A program made the translations under genes and the position numbers. Shown in pieces: positions 1 through 5,561 of a stretch of DNA of 6,580 nucleotides (the stretch's first letter is position 1; every line of letters starts with the position of its first letter). Under the pieces are notes generated by a model. The model saw only the letters and a program-made list of their open reading frames with translations. It had not been told where the DNA came from and did no database searches. Origin of the DNA: SLRI01 sp964576715 (GTDB taxonomy: Bacteria > Pseudomonadota > Alphaproteobacteria > Geminicoccales > Geminicoccaceae); the NCBI GenBank assembly GCA_964576715.1, contig CAZNWE010000134.1, positions 1 through 6,580 on the forward strand. Direction: 5' to 3'.

Positions 1-39
1 ACGGTGGGTGCCGGTGTGGTCGCCGAAATTGTGGGCTGA
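1..39 (+). CDS. tuf: Elongation factor Tu, C-terminal end only (partial)
   Basis: The window opens in frame with twelve codons reading TVGAGVVAEIVG followed by TGA. This matches the end of EF-Tu, whose last residues in bacteria are typically GRTVGAGVV plus a short variable tail. EF-Tu is the cytosolic GTPase that brings aminoacyl-tRNA to the ribosomal A site. Only the last strand of its third beta-barrel domain is visible here, so nothing can be said about the GTPase domain. A tuf gene directly upstream of rpsJ is the expected join between the str operon (rpsL, rpsG, fusA, tuf) and the S10 operon in many proteobacteria, which supports the call despite its shortness. The rest of the gene lies before the window. 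Confidence 0.88.
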   Translation, partial: TVGAGVVAEIVG

Positions 40-84
40 CGGGATCGTCGGCTGAGATAGAGCGGGAACGGAAAGCCAGCCGTC
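40..84 (+). other. tuf-rpsJ spacer with weak ribosome binding site
   Basis: This 45-nt spacer is the only non-coding sequence upstream of the S10 cluster. It is far too short for the long structured leader through which L4 controls the E. coli S10 operon, and I see no convincing -35/-10 pair. GGAAAG at 70-75, or GGGAACGG just before it, can serve as a modest Shine-Dalgarno sequence for the ATG at 85. The spacer contains an inverted repeat, annotated separately. The likely reading is that rpsJ is cotranscribed with tuf, but this is inference. Confidence 0.6.
49..82 (+). repeat. Inverted repeat around the rpsJ ribosome binding site
   Basis: CGGCTG (49-54) and CAGCCG (77-82) are perfect reverse complements separated by 22 nt. 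A further G-C pair (47 with 84) is possible across one T-T mismatch. The loop would hold the purine-rich stretch GCGGGAACGGAAAG used as the probable rpsJ ribosome binding site, and the stem ends just before the ATG. A 6-bp repeat in GC-rich DNA can occur by chance, so function is unproven. Confidence 0.4.
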
Positions 85-393
85 ATGGACACGCAGAATA
101 TCAGGATTCGCCTCAAGGCCTTCGATCACCGCGTCCTCGACCAGTCGGTGCGCGAGATCGTCGGCACGGCGAAGCGGACCGGTGCCAGGGTGCGTGGTCC
201 GATCCCGCTGCCCAATCGAATCGAGCGGTTCACCGTCAATCGGGGACCGCATGTCGACAAGAAGAGCCGTGAGCAGTTCGAAATCCGGACGCACAAGCGG
301 CTCCTCGATATCGTCGACCCGACGCCGCAGACCGTGGACGCGCTGATGAAGCTCGACCTGGCGTCTGGCGTCGACGTCGAGATCAAGCTCTGA
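85..393 (+). CDS. rpsJ: 30S ribosomal protein S10 (NusE)
   Basis: The 102-residue product is a full-length S10, a protein of the 30S head that also acts as NusE in transcription antitermination through NusB and NusG. The family signature is intact: RGPIPLPNRIERFTVN at residues 37-52, HVDKKSREQFEIRTHKRLLDI at about 56-76, and the closing DPTPQTVDALMKLDLASGVD at 78-97. The long loop that inserts into the 30S head corresponds to about residues 40-65. The start at ATG 85 gives MDTQNIRIRLKAFDH, the usual alphaproteobacterial N-terminus, with GGAAAG nine bases upstream. It lies 45 nt after tuf and 10 nt before rplC as first gene of the S10 cluster. Nothing is missing or unusual. Confidence 0.98.
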   Translation: MDTQNIRIRLKAFDHRVLDQSVREIVGTAKRTGARVRGPIPLPNRIERFTVNRGPHVDKKSREQFEIRTHKRLLDIVDPTPQTVDALMKLDLASGVDVEIKL

Positions 394-403
394 GGCGAAG
401 TCG

Positions 404-1123
404 ATGCGAACCGGGATGATCGCGCGGAAGATGGGGATGACACGGCTCTTCGGAGTCGATGGCAGCCACATCCCCGTTACCGTGCTCAAGGTCGAGGATT
501 GCGAGGTCGTCGCCGTGAAGACTGCGGCCAAGGACGGCTACGACGCCGTGCAGCTTGGTGCCGGCAAGGCCAAGGCGAAGAACGTGAGCAAGCCGATGCG
601 CGGCCATTTCGCCAAGGCCAAGGTGGAGCCCAAGGCCAAGGTCAGCGAGTTCCGGGTCGAGCCCGACGCCCTGCTCGGTCTCGGCGAGAAGGTTCATGTC
701 GGCCACTTCGTTGCCGGGCAGTATGTCGACGTCGCCGGGGTGAGCATCGGCAAGGGCTTCGCCGGTGCCATGAAGCGGCACAATTTCGGCGGCCTTCGGG
801 CCAGCCACGGTGTCTCGATCTCGCATCGCAGCCACGGCTCGACCGGCCAGCACCAGGACCCGGGCCGCGTCTTCAAGGGCAAGAAGATGGCCGGGCACAT
901 GGGCCATCGCAATGTCACGGTGCAAAATCTCGAGGTCTTCGGTGTCGATCCCGACCAGGGGCTGATCATGGTCAAGGGCGGCGTGCCGGGCCCCAAGGGC
1001 TGCTGGGTCAAGGTTACCGATTCGATCAAAAAGGCGTTGCCCAAGGATGCGCCGTTCCCTGCCGCCGTGGTCAAGGCCGGCGAGGCGATGGAAGCCATCG
1101 TCGCCGAAGAGGGCGAGGTCTGA
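404..1123 (+). CDS. rplC: 50S ribosomal protein L3
   Basis: The 239-residue L3 binds 23S rRNA early in 50S assembly and reaches toward the peptidyl transferase centre. The start MRTGMIARKMGMTRLF is typical. GAGG at 392-395 lies 8 nt before ATG 404, so this start is preferred over the in-frame ATG at 416. The core includes SIGKGFAGAMKRHNFGG (residues 114-130) and the central loop STGQHQDPGRVFKGKKMAGHMG (146-167). Gln151 in GQHQ aligns with E. coli Gln150, the residue methylated by PrmB. The protein is about 30 residues longer than E. coli L3 (209 residues). The extra part is a C-terminal tail from about residue 210 that ends in an acidic AEEGEV, as seen in other alphaproteobacteria. Residues 54-80 are rich in Lys-Ala pairs. 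Confidence 0.98.
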   Translation: MRTGMIARKMGMTRLFGVDGSHIPVTVLKVEDCEVVAVKTAAKDGYDAVQLGAGKAKAKNVSKPMRGHFAKAKVEPKAKVSEFRVEPDALLGLGEKVHVGHFVAGQYVDVAGVSIGKGFAGAMKRHNFGGLRASHGVSISHRSHGSTGQHQDPGRVFKGKKMAGHMGHRNVTVQNLEVFGVDPDQGLIMVKGGVPGPKGCWVKVTDSIKKALPKDAPFPAAVVKAGEAMEAIVAEEGEV

Positions 1124-1125
1124 TC

Positions 1126-1746
1126 ATGCAGATCGAGATCAAGAACCTGCAGGGTGAGGTGGTCGGCTCCGCCGAGCTCGCCGATGCCGTGTTCGCCGCA
1201 CCGGTGCGACGCGATATCCTGCACCGGGTGGTAAACTGGCAGCTCGCCAGGCGGCGGGCCGGGACGCACAAGGTGAAGAGCCGGGGCGAGGTCAGTGGCT
1301 CGACCGCCAAGCTCTATCGGCAGAAGGGCACCGGCCGCGCCCGGCATGGCAGCAAGCGGGCGAACATCTTCCGCACGGGCGGGCGCGCCTTCGGCCCGAC
1401 GCCGCGCGACCACAGCCACGATCTCACCAAGAAGGTGCGCCGGATGGGTCTCCGCGCGGCCCTTTCCGCCAAGGCTGCCGCGGGCGAGCTGGTCATCCTC
1501 GACGAGGCGTCCCTGGCCGAGCCGAAGACCAAGCTGATGGGCGAGGTTCTGGCGAAGCTTGGGCTCGGCTCGGCTTTGTTCGTTGTCGCTGGTGAGCCGG
1601 AGCGGAATTTCGCGCTCGCCAGCCGCAACCTGCCGACCATCGATTTGCTCTCGCAGGCCGGGGCAAATGTCTATGACATCCTGCGCCGCGACGTCCTGGT
1701 TCTGACCCAGGACGCAGCGAAGCTGCTCGAGGAGCGCCTGGCATGA
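1126..1746 (+). CDS. rplD: 50S ribosomal protein L4
   Basis: The 206-residue L4 has a globular surface domain and an extended loop that helps form the constriction of the peptide exit tunnel opposite L22. The loop is visible at about residues 42-98, with the conserved GSTAKLYRQKGTGRARHGS (58-76) and GGRAFGPTPRDHSHDL (85-100). The globular part follows, with LVILDE at 122-127. The same reading frame is open far upstream inside rplC, but ATG 1126 is the right start: it gives the standard N-terminus MQIEIKNLQGE, lies 2 nt after the rplC stop, and has GAGG at 1115-1118. In E. coli L4 represses its own operon through the S10 leader and attenuates transcription; no such leader is present upstream of rpsJ here. 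Its TGA overlaps the rplW ATG. Confidence 0.98.
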   Translation: MQIEIKNLQGEVVGSAELADAVFAAPVRRDILHRVVNWQLARRRAGTHKVKSRGEVSGSTAKLYRQKGTGRARHGSKRANIFRTGGRAFGPTPRDHSHDLTKKVRRMGLRAALSAKAAAGELVILDEASLAEPKTKLMGEVLAKLGLGSALFVVAGEPERNFALASRNLPTIDLLSQAGANVYDILRRDVLVLTQDAAKLLEERLA

Positions 1747-2036
1747 CCACGCCCCGCAACTACGACGTCATCGTTGGCCCAGTGATCACCGAGAAGGCGA
1801 CCCGCGTTTCGGAGAACAGCCAGGTCGTCTTCAAGGTGCGTCTCGATGCCGACAAGGCGGAGATCAAGGACGCCGTGCAGAACATCTTCGGGGTCAAGGT
1901 CACCGCGGTGAACACGCTGATCCAGAAGGGCAAGACCAAGCGGTTCCGCGGTCGGCTCGGCAAGCGGAGCGACGTCAAGAAGGCGTTCGTCACCTTGGCC
2001 GAGGGCCAGTCGATCGACGTGACGACGGGGATCTAG
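1743..2036 (+). CDS. rplW: 50S ribosomal protein L23
   Basis: The 97-residue L23 sits at the tunnel exit and is the docking site for trigger factor and signal recognition particle. The chaperone-contact glutamate (E. coli Glu18) corresponds to Glu17 in GPVITEKAT. The family core KAEIKDAVQNIFGVKVTAVN (residues 38-57) and the basic hairpin KGKTKRFRGRLGKRSDVKKA (62-81) are both present, and the length is normal. The ATG overlaps the rplD stop as ATGA, and GAGGAG at 1729-1734 inside rplD lies 8 nt upstream, so the two genes are probably translationally coupled. It ends in TAG, 4 nt before rplB. Confidence 0.98.
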   Translation: MTTPRNYDVIVGPVITEKATRVSENSQVVFKVRLDADKAEIKDAVQNIFGVKVTAVNTLIQKGKTKRFRGRLGKRSDVKKAFVTLAEGQSIDVTTGI

Positions 2037-2040
2037 GACG

Positions 2041-2883
2041 ATGGCGCTCAAGCAATACAATCCGACGAGCCCGTCCATGCGGCAGCTGGTGACGGTCGAC
2101 CGGTCGGGCTTGTGGAAGGGCAAGCCGGTCAAGAAGCTGACCGAGGGCCTGAGCAAGTCGGGCGGCCGCAATAATCACGGCCGGACGACGGCCTACCATC
2201 GTGGTGGGGGACACAAGCGCACCTACCGGACGATCGATTTCAAGCGGACCAAGTTCGGTGTGCCGGCGGTCGTGGATCGCCTCGAGTACGACCCGAACCG
2301 GACGGCGTTCATCGCGCTCATTCGGTATGAGGATGGCGAGGAGGCCTATATTCTGGCACCCCAACGCCTGCAGGTGGGTGATCCCGTGATCGCCGACCAG
2401 CGGGTCGACGTGAAGCCTGGCAATGCCGCACCGATCCGCAGCATTCCGGTGGGCACCGTGGTCCACAATGTCGAGCTCAAGCCCGGCAAGGGCGGGCAGA
2501 TCGCCCGCTCGGCCGGGACCTATGCGCAGATCGTCGGCCGCGACGGCGACTACGCGCAGATCCGGCTGGGCTCGGGCGAGATCCGGCGCGTGCACGCGAC
2601 CTGCATGGCCTCGATCGGCGCCGTCTCCAATCCCGACCACCAGAACATCAATATCGGCAAGGCCGGCCGTAGTCGCTGGCTCGGCAAGCGGCCGGTGGTG
2701 CGCGGTGTGGTCATGAACCCGGTCGACCATCCGCACGGCGGTGGCGAGGGCCGCACCTCGGGCGGCCGCCACCCGGTCACCCCCTGGGGCAAGGACACCA
2801 AGGGGACCCGGACCCGCAGCAACAAGAAGACAGCAGGCATGATCATTCGCAGCCGTCACAAAGCCAAGAAGAGGGGAGGCTGA
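2041..2883 (+). CDS. rplB: 50S ribosomal protein L2
   Basis: The 280-residue L2 is a core 23S rRNA-binding protein needed for subunit association and for the peptidyl transferase centre. The N-terminal RNA-binding domain shows KSGGRNNHGRTTAYHRGGGHK (residues 39-59) and PAVVDRLEYDPNR (75-87). The central domain has KPGKGGQIARSAGTYAQIVGRDG (147-169). The C-terminal signature NPVDHPHGGGEG (226-237) precedes GGRHPVTPWGKDTKGTRTRSNK. His230 in that motif corresponds, by my alignment, to E. coli His229, a residue long linked to peptidyl transferase function. The C-terminus is basic (RSRHKAKKRGG). The Shine-Dalgarno is weak or badly spaced: GGGG at 2027-2030, or AGGA at 2035-2038 only 2 nt before the ATG. 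Initiation may therefore lean on coupling to rplW. Confidence 0.98.
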   Translation: MALKQYNPTSPSMRQLVTVDRSGLWKGKPVKKLTEGLSKSGGRNNHGRTTAYHRGGGHKRTYRTIDFKRTKFGVPAVVDRLEYDPNRTAFIALIRYEDGEEAYILAPQRLQVGDPVIADQRVDVKPGNAAPIRSIPVGTVVHNVELKPGKGGQIARSAGTYAQIVGRDGDYAQIRLGSGEIRRVHATCMASIGAVSNPDHQNINIGKAGRSRWLGKRPVVRGVVMNPVDHPHGGGEGRTSGGRHPVTPWGKDTKGTRTRSNKKTAGMIIRSRHKAKKRGG

Positions 2884-2885
2884 TC

Positions 2886-3164
2886 ATGCCGCGCTCCGTT
2901 TGGAAGGGCCCGTTCGTCGACGGCTACCTCTTCGACAAGATCGAAAAGGCCAAGTCCTCTGGCCGCAACGAGATCATCAAGACGTGGTCGCGGCGGTCGA
3001 CCATCATGCCCGACTTCGTCGGCCTGACCTTCGCTGTCTACAACGGTAAGAAGTTCGTGCCGGTCTACGTCACCGAGAACATGGTGGGCCACAAACTCGG
3101 CGAGTTCTCGCCGACCCGCACCTACACGGGTCATGGTGCCGACAAGAAGGCGAAGAGGAGATAG
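2886..3164 (+). CDS. rpsS: 30S ribosomal protein S19
   Basis: The 92-residue S19 lies in the 30S head with S13, near the A-site tRNA and the inter-subunit bridges. The N-terminus MPRSVWKGPFVDGYL and the family signature NGKKFVPVYVTENMVGHKLG (residues 53-72) followed by EFSPTRTY are complete, with a basic tail KKAKRR. GGGGAGG at 2873-2879, inside the end of rplB, is a strong ribosome binding site 6 nt before the ATG. The gap to rplB is 2 nt. The stop is TAG, and the AGGAG just before it serves the next gene. Confidence 0.98.
   Translation: MPRSVWKGPFVDGYLFDKIEKAKSSGRNEIIKTWSRRSTIMPDFVGLTFAVYNGKKFVPVYVTENMVGHKLGEFSPTRTYTGHGADKKAKRR
3156..3160 (+). promoter_or_regulatory. Ribosome binding site deciding the rplV GTG start
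   Basis: AGGAG lies in the last codons of rpsS, 8 nt before GTG at 3169. This spacing supports GTG 3169 as the rplV start. The in-frame ATG at 3133 would add twelve Arg/Pro-rich residues (MVPTRRRRGDRP) that are simply the shifted reading of the rpsS tail and have no counterpart in the L22 family. Confidence 0.8.
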
Positions 3165-3168
3165 GCCG

Positions 3169-3558
3169 GTGGGCAAGCCCAAGCAGGAACGGCGGCTCGC
3201 CGACAACGAGGCCCAGGCCGTAGCGACCCTGGTCCGCTCGAGCCCGCAGAAGCTCGGTGTGGTGGCCGGCATGATCAACGGCATGAAGGTCGACAAGGCC
3301 CTCGTGGCGCTCGAGTTCACCCGGCGGCGGGTTTCCGGGGTGGTGTTGAAGACGCTGGAGTCGGCGATCGCCAATGCCGAGAACAACCACGATCTCGACG
3401 TCGATCAGCTCTATGTCGCGGAAGCCAGTGTCGGCAAGCGGCTGGTGATGAAGCGGTTCCGGCCGCGGGCGCGGGGTCGGGCCGGCCGCGTGCACAAGCA
3501 TTTCAGCCAACTCCGGATCGTCGTGCGCGAGAAGCCCGAGCAAGAGGAGGCCGCATAA
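3169..3558 (+). CDS. rplV: 50S ribosomal protein L22 (GTG start)
   Basis: The 129-residue L22 binds all 23S rRNA domains and its long beta-hairpin lines the exit tunnel opposite L4. Translated from GTG 3169 it begins MGKPKQERRLADNEAQAV, like other alphaproteobacterial L22 proteins, whose N-terminus is longer than in E. coli (110 residues). The family core includes SSPQKLGVVAGMINGMKVDKA (about 24-44) and ESAIANAENNHDLDVD (64-79). The tunnel hairpin spans about 84-110. Its MKR at 94-96 matches the E. coli Met82-Lys83-Arg84 triplet whose deletion gives erythromycin resistance; it is intact here. The C-terminus is acidic (EKPEQEEAA). The TAA stop shares one base with the rpsC ATG. Confidence 0.96.
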   Translation: MGKPKQERRLADNEAQAVATLVRSSPQKLGVVAGMINGMKVDKALVALEFTRRRVSGVVLKTLESAIANAENNHDLDVDQLYVAEASVGKRLVMKRFRPRARGRAGRVHKHFSQLRIVVREKPEQEEAA

Positions 3559-4238
3559 TGGGCCAAAAGGTCAATCCGATCGGCCTCAGGGTCGGCATCA
3601 ACCGTACCTGGGATTCGCGCTGGTATTCGGATCGCGACTACGCGTCGATGCTTGCCGACGATCTGGAGATCCGGAAGTTCTTGATGAAGCGCCTGGCCCA
3701 GGCCGGGGTCAGCAGGATCGTCATCGAGCGACCGGCGAAGAAGGCGCGGATCACGATCTATTCGGCCCGGCCCGGTGTCGTCATCGGCAAGAAGGGCCAG
3801 GAGATCGAGAATCTGCGGCGTGACCTTGCGAAACTGTGCGGCGGCGAGGTGCACCTCAACATCGTCGAGGTCAGAAAGCCCGAACTGGACGCCAAGCTGG
3901 TGGCCGAGAACATTGCCCAGCAGCTTTCCCGCCGCGTCACCTTCCGCCGGGCGATGAAGCGGGCGGTTCAGTCGGCGATGCGGCTCGGGGCACAAGGTAT
4001 CAGGGTCACCTGCGGCGGTCGGCTGGGTGGTGCGGAAATCGCGCGGACCGAGTGGTATCGCGAGGGGCGGGTGCCGCTGCACACACTCAGGGCCAATATC
4101 GACTTCGGCCGGGCCACGGCGCACACCCCCTATGGCACCTGCGGCGTCAAGGTTTGGGTCTTCCGTGGCGAGATCATGGAGCACGACCCGATGGCCTACG
4201 ACAATCGCTTCAACGAGCAGGGGCCGGGTCGCGGCTGA
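3558..4238 (+). CDS. rpsC: 30S ribosomal protein S3
   Basis: The 226-residue S3 lies at the mRNA entry tunnel of the 30S subunit and contributes to mRNA unwinding. The N-terminus MGQKVNPIGLRVGINRTWDSRWY is standard. The type II KH domain follows, with its GxxG loop GKKG at residues 77-80 in RPGVVIGKKGQEIENLR. Arg130, Arg131 and Lys134 in TFRRAMKRAVQ correspond to E. coli Arg131, Arg132 and Lys135, linked to ribosomal helicase activity. The C-terminal domain carries GGRLGGAEIARTEWYREGRV (153-172) and HTPYGTCGVKVW. The tail is short and lacks the long basic extension of E. coli S3 (233 residues). AGGAGG at 3545-3550 lies 7 nt upstream, and the ATG overlaps the rplV stop (TAATG). Confidence 0.98.
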   Translation: MGQKVNPIGLRVGINRTWDSRWYSDRDYASMLADDLEIRKFLMKRLAQAGVSRIVIERPAKKARITIYSARPGVVIGKKGQEIENLRRDLAKLCGGEVHLNIVEVRKPELDAKLVAENIAQQLSRRVTFRRAMKRAVQSAMRLGAQGIRVTCGGRLGGAEIARTEWYREGRVPLHTLRANIDFGRATAHTPYGTCGVKVWVFRGEIMEHDPMAYDNRFNEQGPGRG

Positions 4239-4269
4239 CGCCGCTGTGCCAGGGTTTGGGACAGGTTAG

Positions 4270-4692
4270 ATGTTGCAACCGAAGAGAACCAAGTTCCGCA
4301 AGGCGCACAAGGGGCGCATTCGCGGCATGACCAAGGGCGGGGCCGAGCTCAATTTCGGTGCCTTCGGCATGAAGGCGACCGAGGGCGGGCGGATCACCGC
4401 GCGGCAGATCGAGGCGGCGCGGCGGGCGATCACCCGTCATCTCAAGCGAGCCGGGCGTGTCTGGATCCGGGTGTTCCCCGACAAACCCGTGTCGAAAAAG
4501 CCGGCCGAGGTCCGCATGGGCAAGGGCAAGGGCTCGGTCGAGTTTTGGGTCGCCCCGGTCAAGCCCGGCCGCGTCATGTTCGAGATCGACGGCGTGCCCT
4601 ACGCGCTCGCCGAGGAGGCCATGCGGCGCGCCTCGGCCAAGCTGCCGATCAGCACGCGCTTCGTCCACCGTGTGCAGGAGGATGCGGCATGA
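4270..4692 (+). CDS. rplP: 50S ribosomal protein L16
   Basis: The 140-residue L16 binds between the 23S rRNA and the A-site tRNA elbow and is a late 50S assembly protein. MLQPKRTKFRKAHKGR, ARQIEAARRAITRHLKRAGRVWIRVFPDKP (residues 44-73) and RMGKGKGSVEFWVAPVKPG (82-100) are all present. Arg82 in VRMGKGKG aligns with E. coli Arg81, which the oxygenase RoxA (YcfD) hydroxylates there; whether this host has that enzyme is not visible. A 31-nt spacer separates it from rpsC, and only a weak ACAGG (4261-4265) precedes the ATG. The stop overlaps the rpmC start as ATGA. Confidence 0.98.
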   Translation: MLQPKRTKFRKAHKGRIRGMTKGGAELNFGAFGMKATEGGRITARQIEAARRAITRHLKRAGRVWIRVFPDKPVSKKPAEVRMGKGKGSVEFWVAPVKPGRVMFEIDGVPYALAEEAMRRASAKLPISTRFVHRVQEDAA

Positions 4693-4895
4693 TCAAGGCT
4701 AGCGATCTGAGGGCCGAGACGATCGAGCAGCTGGAGGACCGGCTCCTGCAGCTGAAGAAGGAGCAATTCAACCTGCGTTTTCAGAAGGCCACGGGCCAGC
4801 TCGAGGGCACCGCCCGGATCGGCGTCGTTCGCAAGGACATCGCGCGGGTCAAGACGGTGCTGCACGAGCGGCAGTCGGTCGCGAGCGTGGGCTAG
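4689..4895 (+). CDS. rpmC: 50S ribosomal protein L29
   Basis: The 68-residue L29 is a small two-helix protein near the tunnel exit, next to L23, where it helps form the platform for nascent-chain factors. It reads MIKASDLRAETIEQLEDRLLQ, then the signature KKEQFNLRFQKATGQLEGTA (residues 24-43) and RIGVVRKDIARVKTVLHER. The frame is open further upstream inside rplP, but ATG 4689 is the correct start: it gives the normal L29 N-terminus, forms an ATGA overlap with the rplP stop, and is preceded by AGGAGG at 4676-4681 (7 nt). The stop codon TAG runs straight into the AGGAGG of rpsQ. Confidence 0.97.
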   Translation: MIKASDLRAETIEQLEDRLLQLKKEQFNLRFQKATGQLEGTARIGVVRKDIARVKTVLHERQSVASVG

Positions 4896-4904
4896 GAGGA
4901 AGCG

Positions 4905-5183
4905 ATGCCGAAGCGTGTCCTGCAGGGTGTCGTGGTGAGCGACAAGGGTGAGAAGACGGTGATCGTCAAGGTCGAGCGCCGCTTCATGCACCCGCTCTAC
5001 AAGAAGTATATCCGCCGCTCGAAGCGCTATGCGGCGCATGATGAGACGAACGCGGTGACGGTCGGCGCCCAGGTGCGGATCGAGGAATGCCGGCCGATCT
5101 CGAAGACCAAGCGCTGGGTGGTGCTCGGTGGCGATGTCGCTGGTGCTGCCGAAGCGGCGGCCGCTTCGGCCGCGGGCGAATAG
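4905..5183 (+). CDS. rpsQ: 30S ribosomal protein S17 with Ala-rich tail
   Basis: The 92-residue S17 is a primary 16S rRNA-binding protein with an OB fold. The N-terminal MPKRVLQGVVVSDKGEKTVIVKVERRF, the loop HPLYKKYIRRSKRYAAHDE (residues 29-47) and the signature VGAQVRIEECRPISKTKRW (53-71) are complete. After the conserved core the protein continues with a low-complexity tail of Ala with a few Glu, Ser and Gly (GAAEAAAASAAGE, about 80-92), making it somewhat longer than the 84-residue E. coli S17. The DNA coding this tail is a perfect inverted repeat, annotated separately. AGGAGGA at 4894-4900, overlapping the rpmC stop, is a strong ribosome binding site. Confidence 0.98.
   Translation: MPKRVLQGVVVSDKGEKTVIVKVERRFMHPLYKKYIRRSKRYAAHDETNAVTVGAQVRIEECRPISKTKRWVVLGGDVAGAAEAAAASAAGE
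5148..5170 (+). repeat. Perfect inverted repeat in the end of rpsQ
   Basis: Arms GCCGAAGCGGC (5148-5158) and GCCGCTTCGGC (5160-5170) are exact reverse complements around one central G. In RNA this gives a 10-bp GC-rich stem with a 3-nt loop. Two more pairs (5145-5173, 5146-5172) could add on after one mismatch. It lies within the Ala codons of the S17 tail, 10 nt before the rpsQ stop and about 22 nt before the rplN start. No T-run follows, so it is not a standard intrinsic terminator. Confidence 0.75.
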
Positions 5184-5192
5184 GGGCGACTG

Positions 5193-5561
5193 ATGATCCA
5201 GGTCGAGACCAATCTCGAGGTCGCCGACAACTCGGGCGCCCGACGGGTCCAGTGCATTCGGGTGTTGGGCGGCTCGCATCGCCGCTGGGGCTCGGTCGGC
5301 GACATCATCGTCGTCGCCGTCAAGGAGGCGATTCCACGAGGCAAGGTGAAGAAGGGCGACGTGCATCATGCCGTCATCGTGCGCACCGCCAAGGAGGTGC
5401 ATCGCCCGGACGGCACGGCCATTCGCTTCGACAAGAATGCGGCCGTGCTGATCAACAAGCAGGGCGAGCCGATCGGCACCCGCATTTTCGGGCCGGTGAC
5501 CCGCGAGCTCAGGGCCAAGCGGTTCATGAAGATCGTCAGCCTGGCCCCGGAGGTGCTCTAA
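5193..5561 (+). CDS. rplN: 50S ribosomal protein L14
   Basis: The 122-residue L14 is a beta-barrel 23S rRNA-binding protein on the subunit interface; with L19 it forms an inter-subunit bridge, and it is the target of the silencing factor RsfS. The sequence is highly conserved: VADNSGARRVQCIRVLGG (residues 10-27), VGDIIVVAVKEAIPRGKVKKGDV (35-57), the signature GTAIRFDKNAAVLI (74-87) with GTRIFGPVTREL (96-107), and the family end FMKIVSLAPEVL. AGGGG at 5182-5186 lies 6 nt before the ATG. In E. coli this gene opens the separate spc operon with its own promoter; here only 9 nt separate it from rpsQ. Its stop overlaps the rplX start. Confidence 0.98.
   Translation: MIQVETNLEVADNSGARRVQCIRVLGGSHRRWGSVGDIIVVAVKEAIPRGKVKKGDVHHAVIVRTAKEVHRPDGTAIRFDKNAAVLINKQGEPIGTRIFGPVTRELRAKRFMKIVSLAPEVL

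Noticed and set aside
404..418. Alternative rplC start at ATG 416
   Set aside because: It lacks a properly spaced Shine-Dalgarno, whereas ATG 404 has GAGG at 8 nt and gives the usual MR-G-IA-K-GMTR type of N-terminus.
612..642. Direct repeat CCAAGGCCAAGGT (612-624 and 630-642) in rplC, 18 nt apart, suggesting a six-codon duplication
   Set aside because: The L3 segment FAKAKVEPKAKVSEF has the same length as the matching part of E. coli L3, so no insertion took place; the repeat reflects Lys/Ala codon use in a conserved basic segment.
499..1125. Upstream extension of the rplD frame inside rplC
   Set aside because: The extension is Arg/Gln/Gly-rich out-of-frame translation of L3; the L4 family begins at MQIEIKNLQGE (1126), which has its own ribosome binding site.
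1990..2859. Minus-strand open frame of 289 codons opposite rplB
   Set aside because: It mirrors the L2 gene and shows low-complexity Ala/Arg/Asp/Leu sequence with no family resemblance, as expected for a shadow frame.
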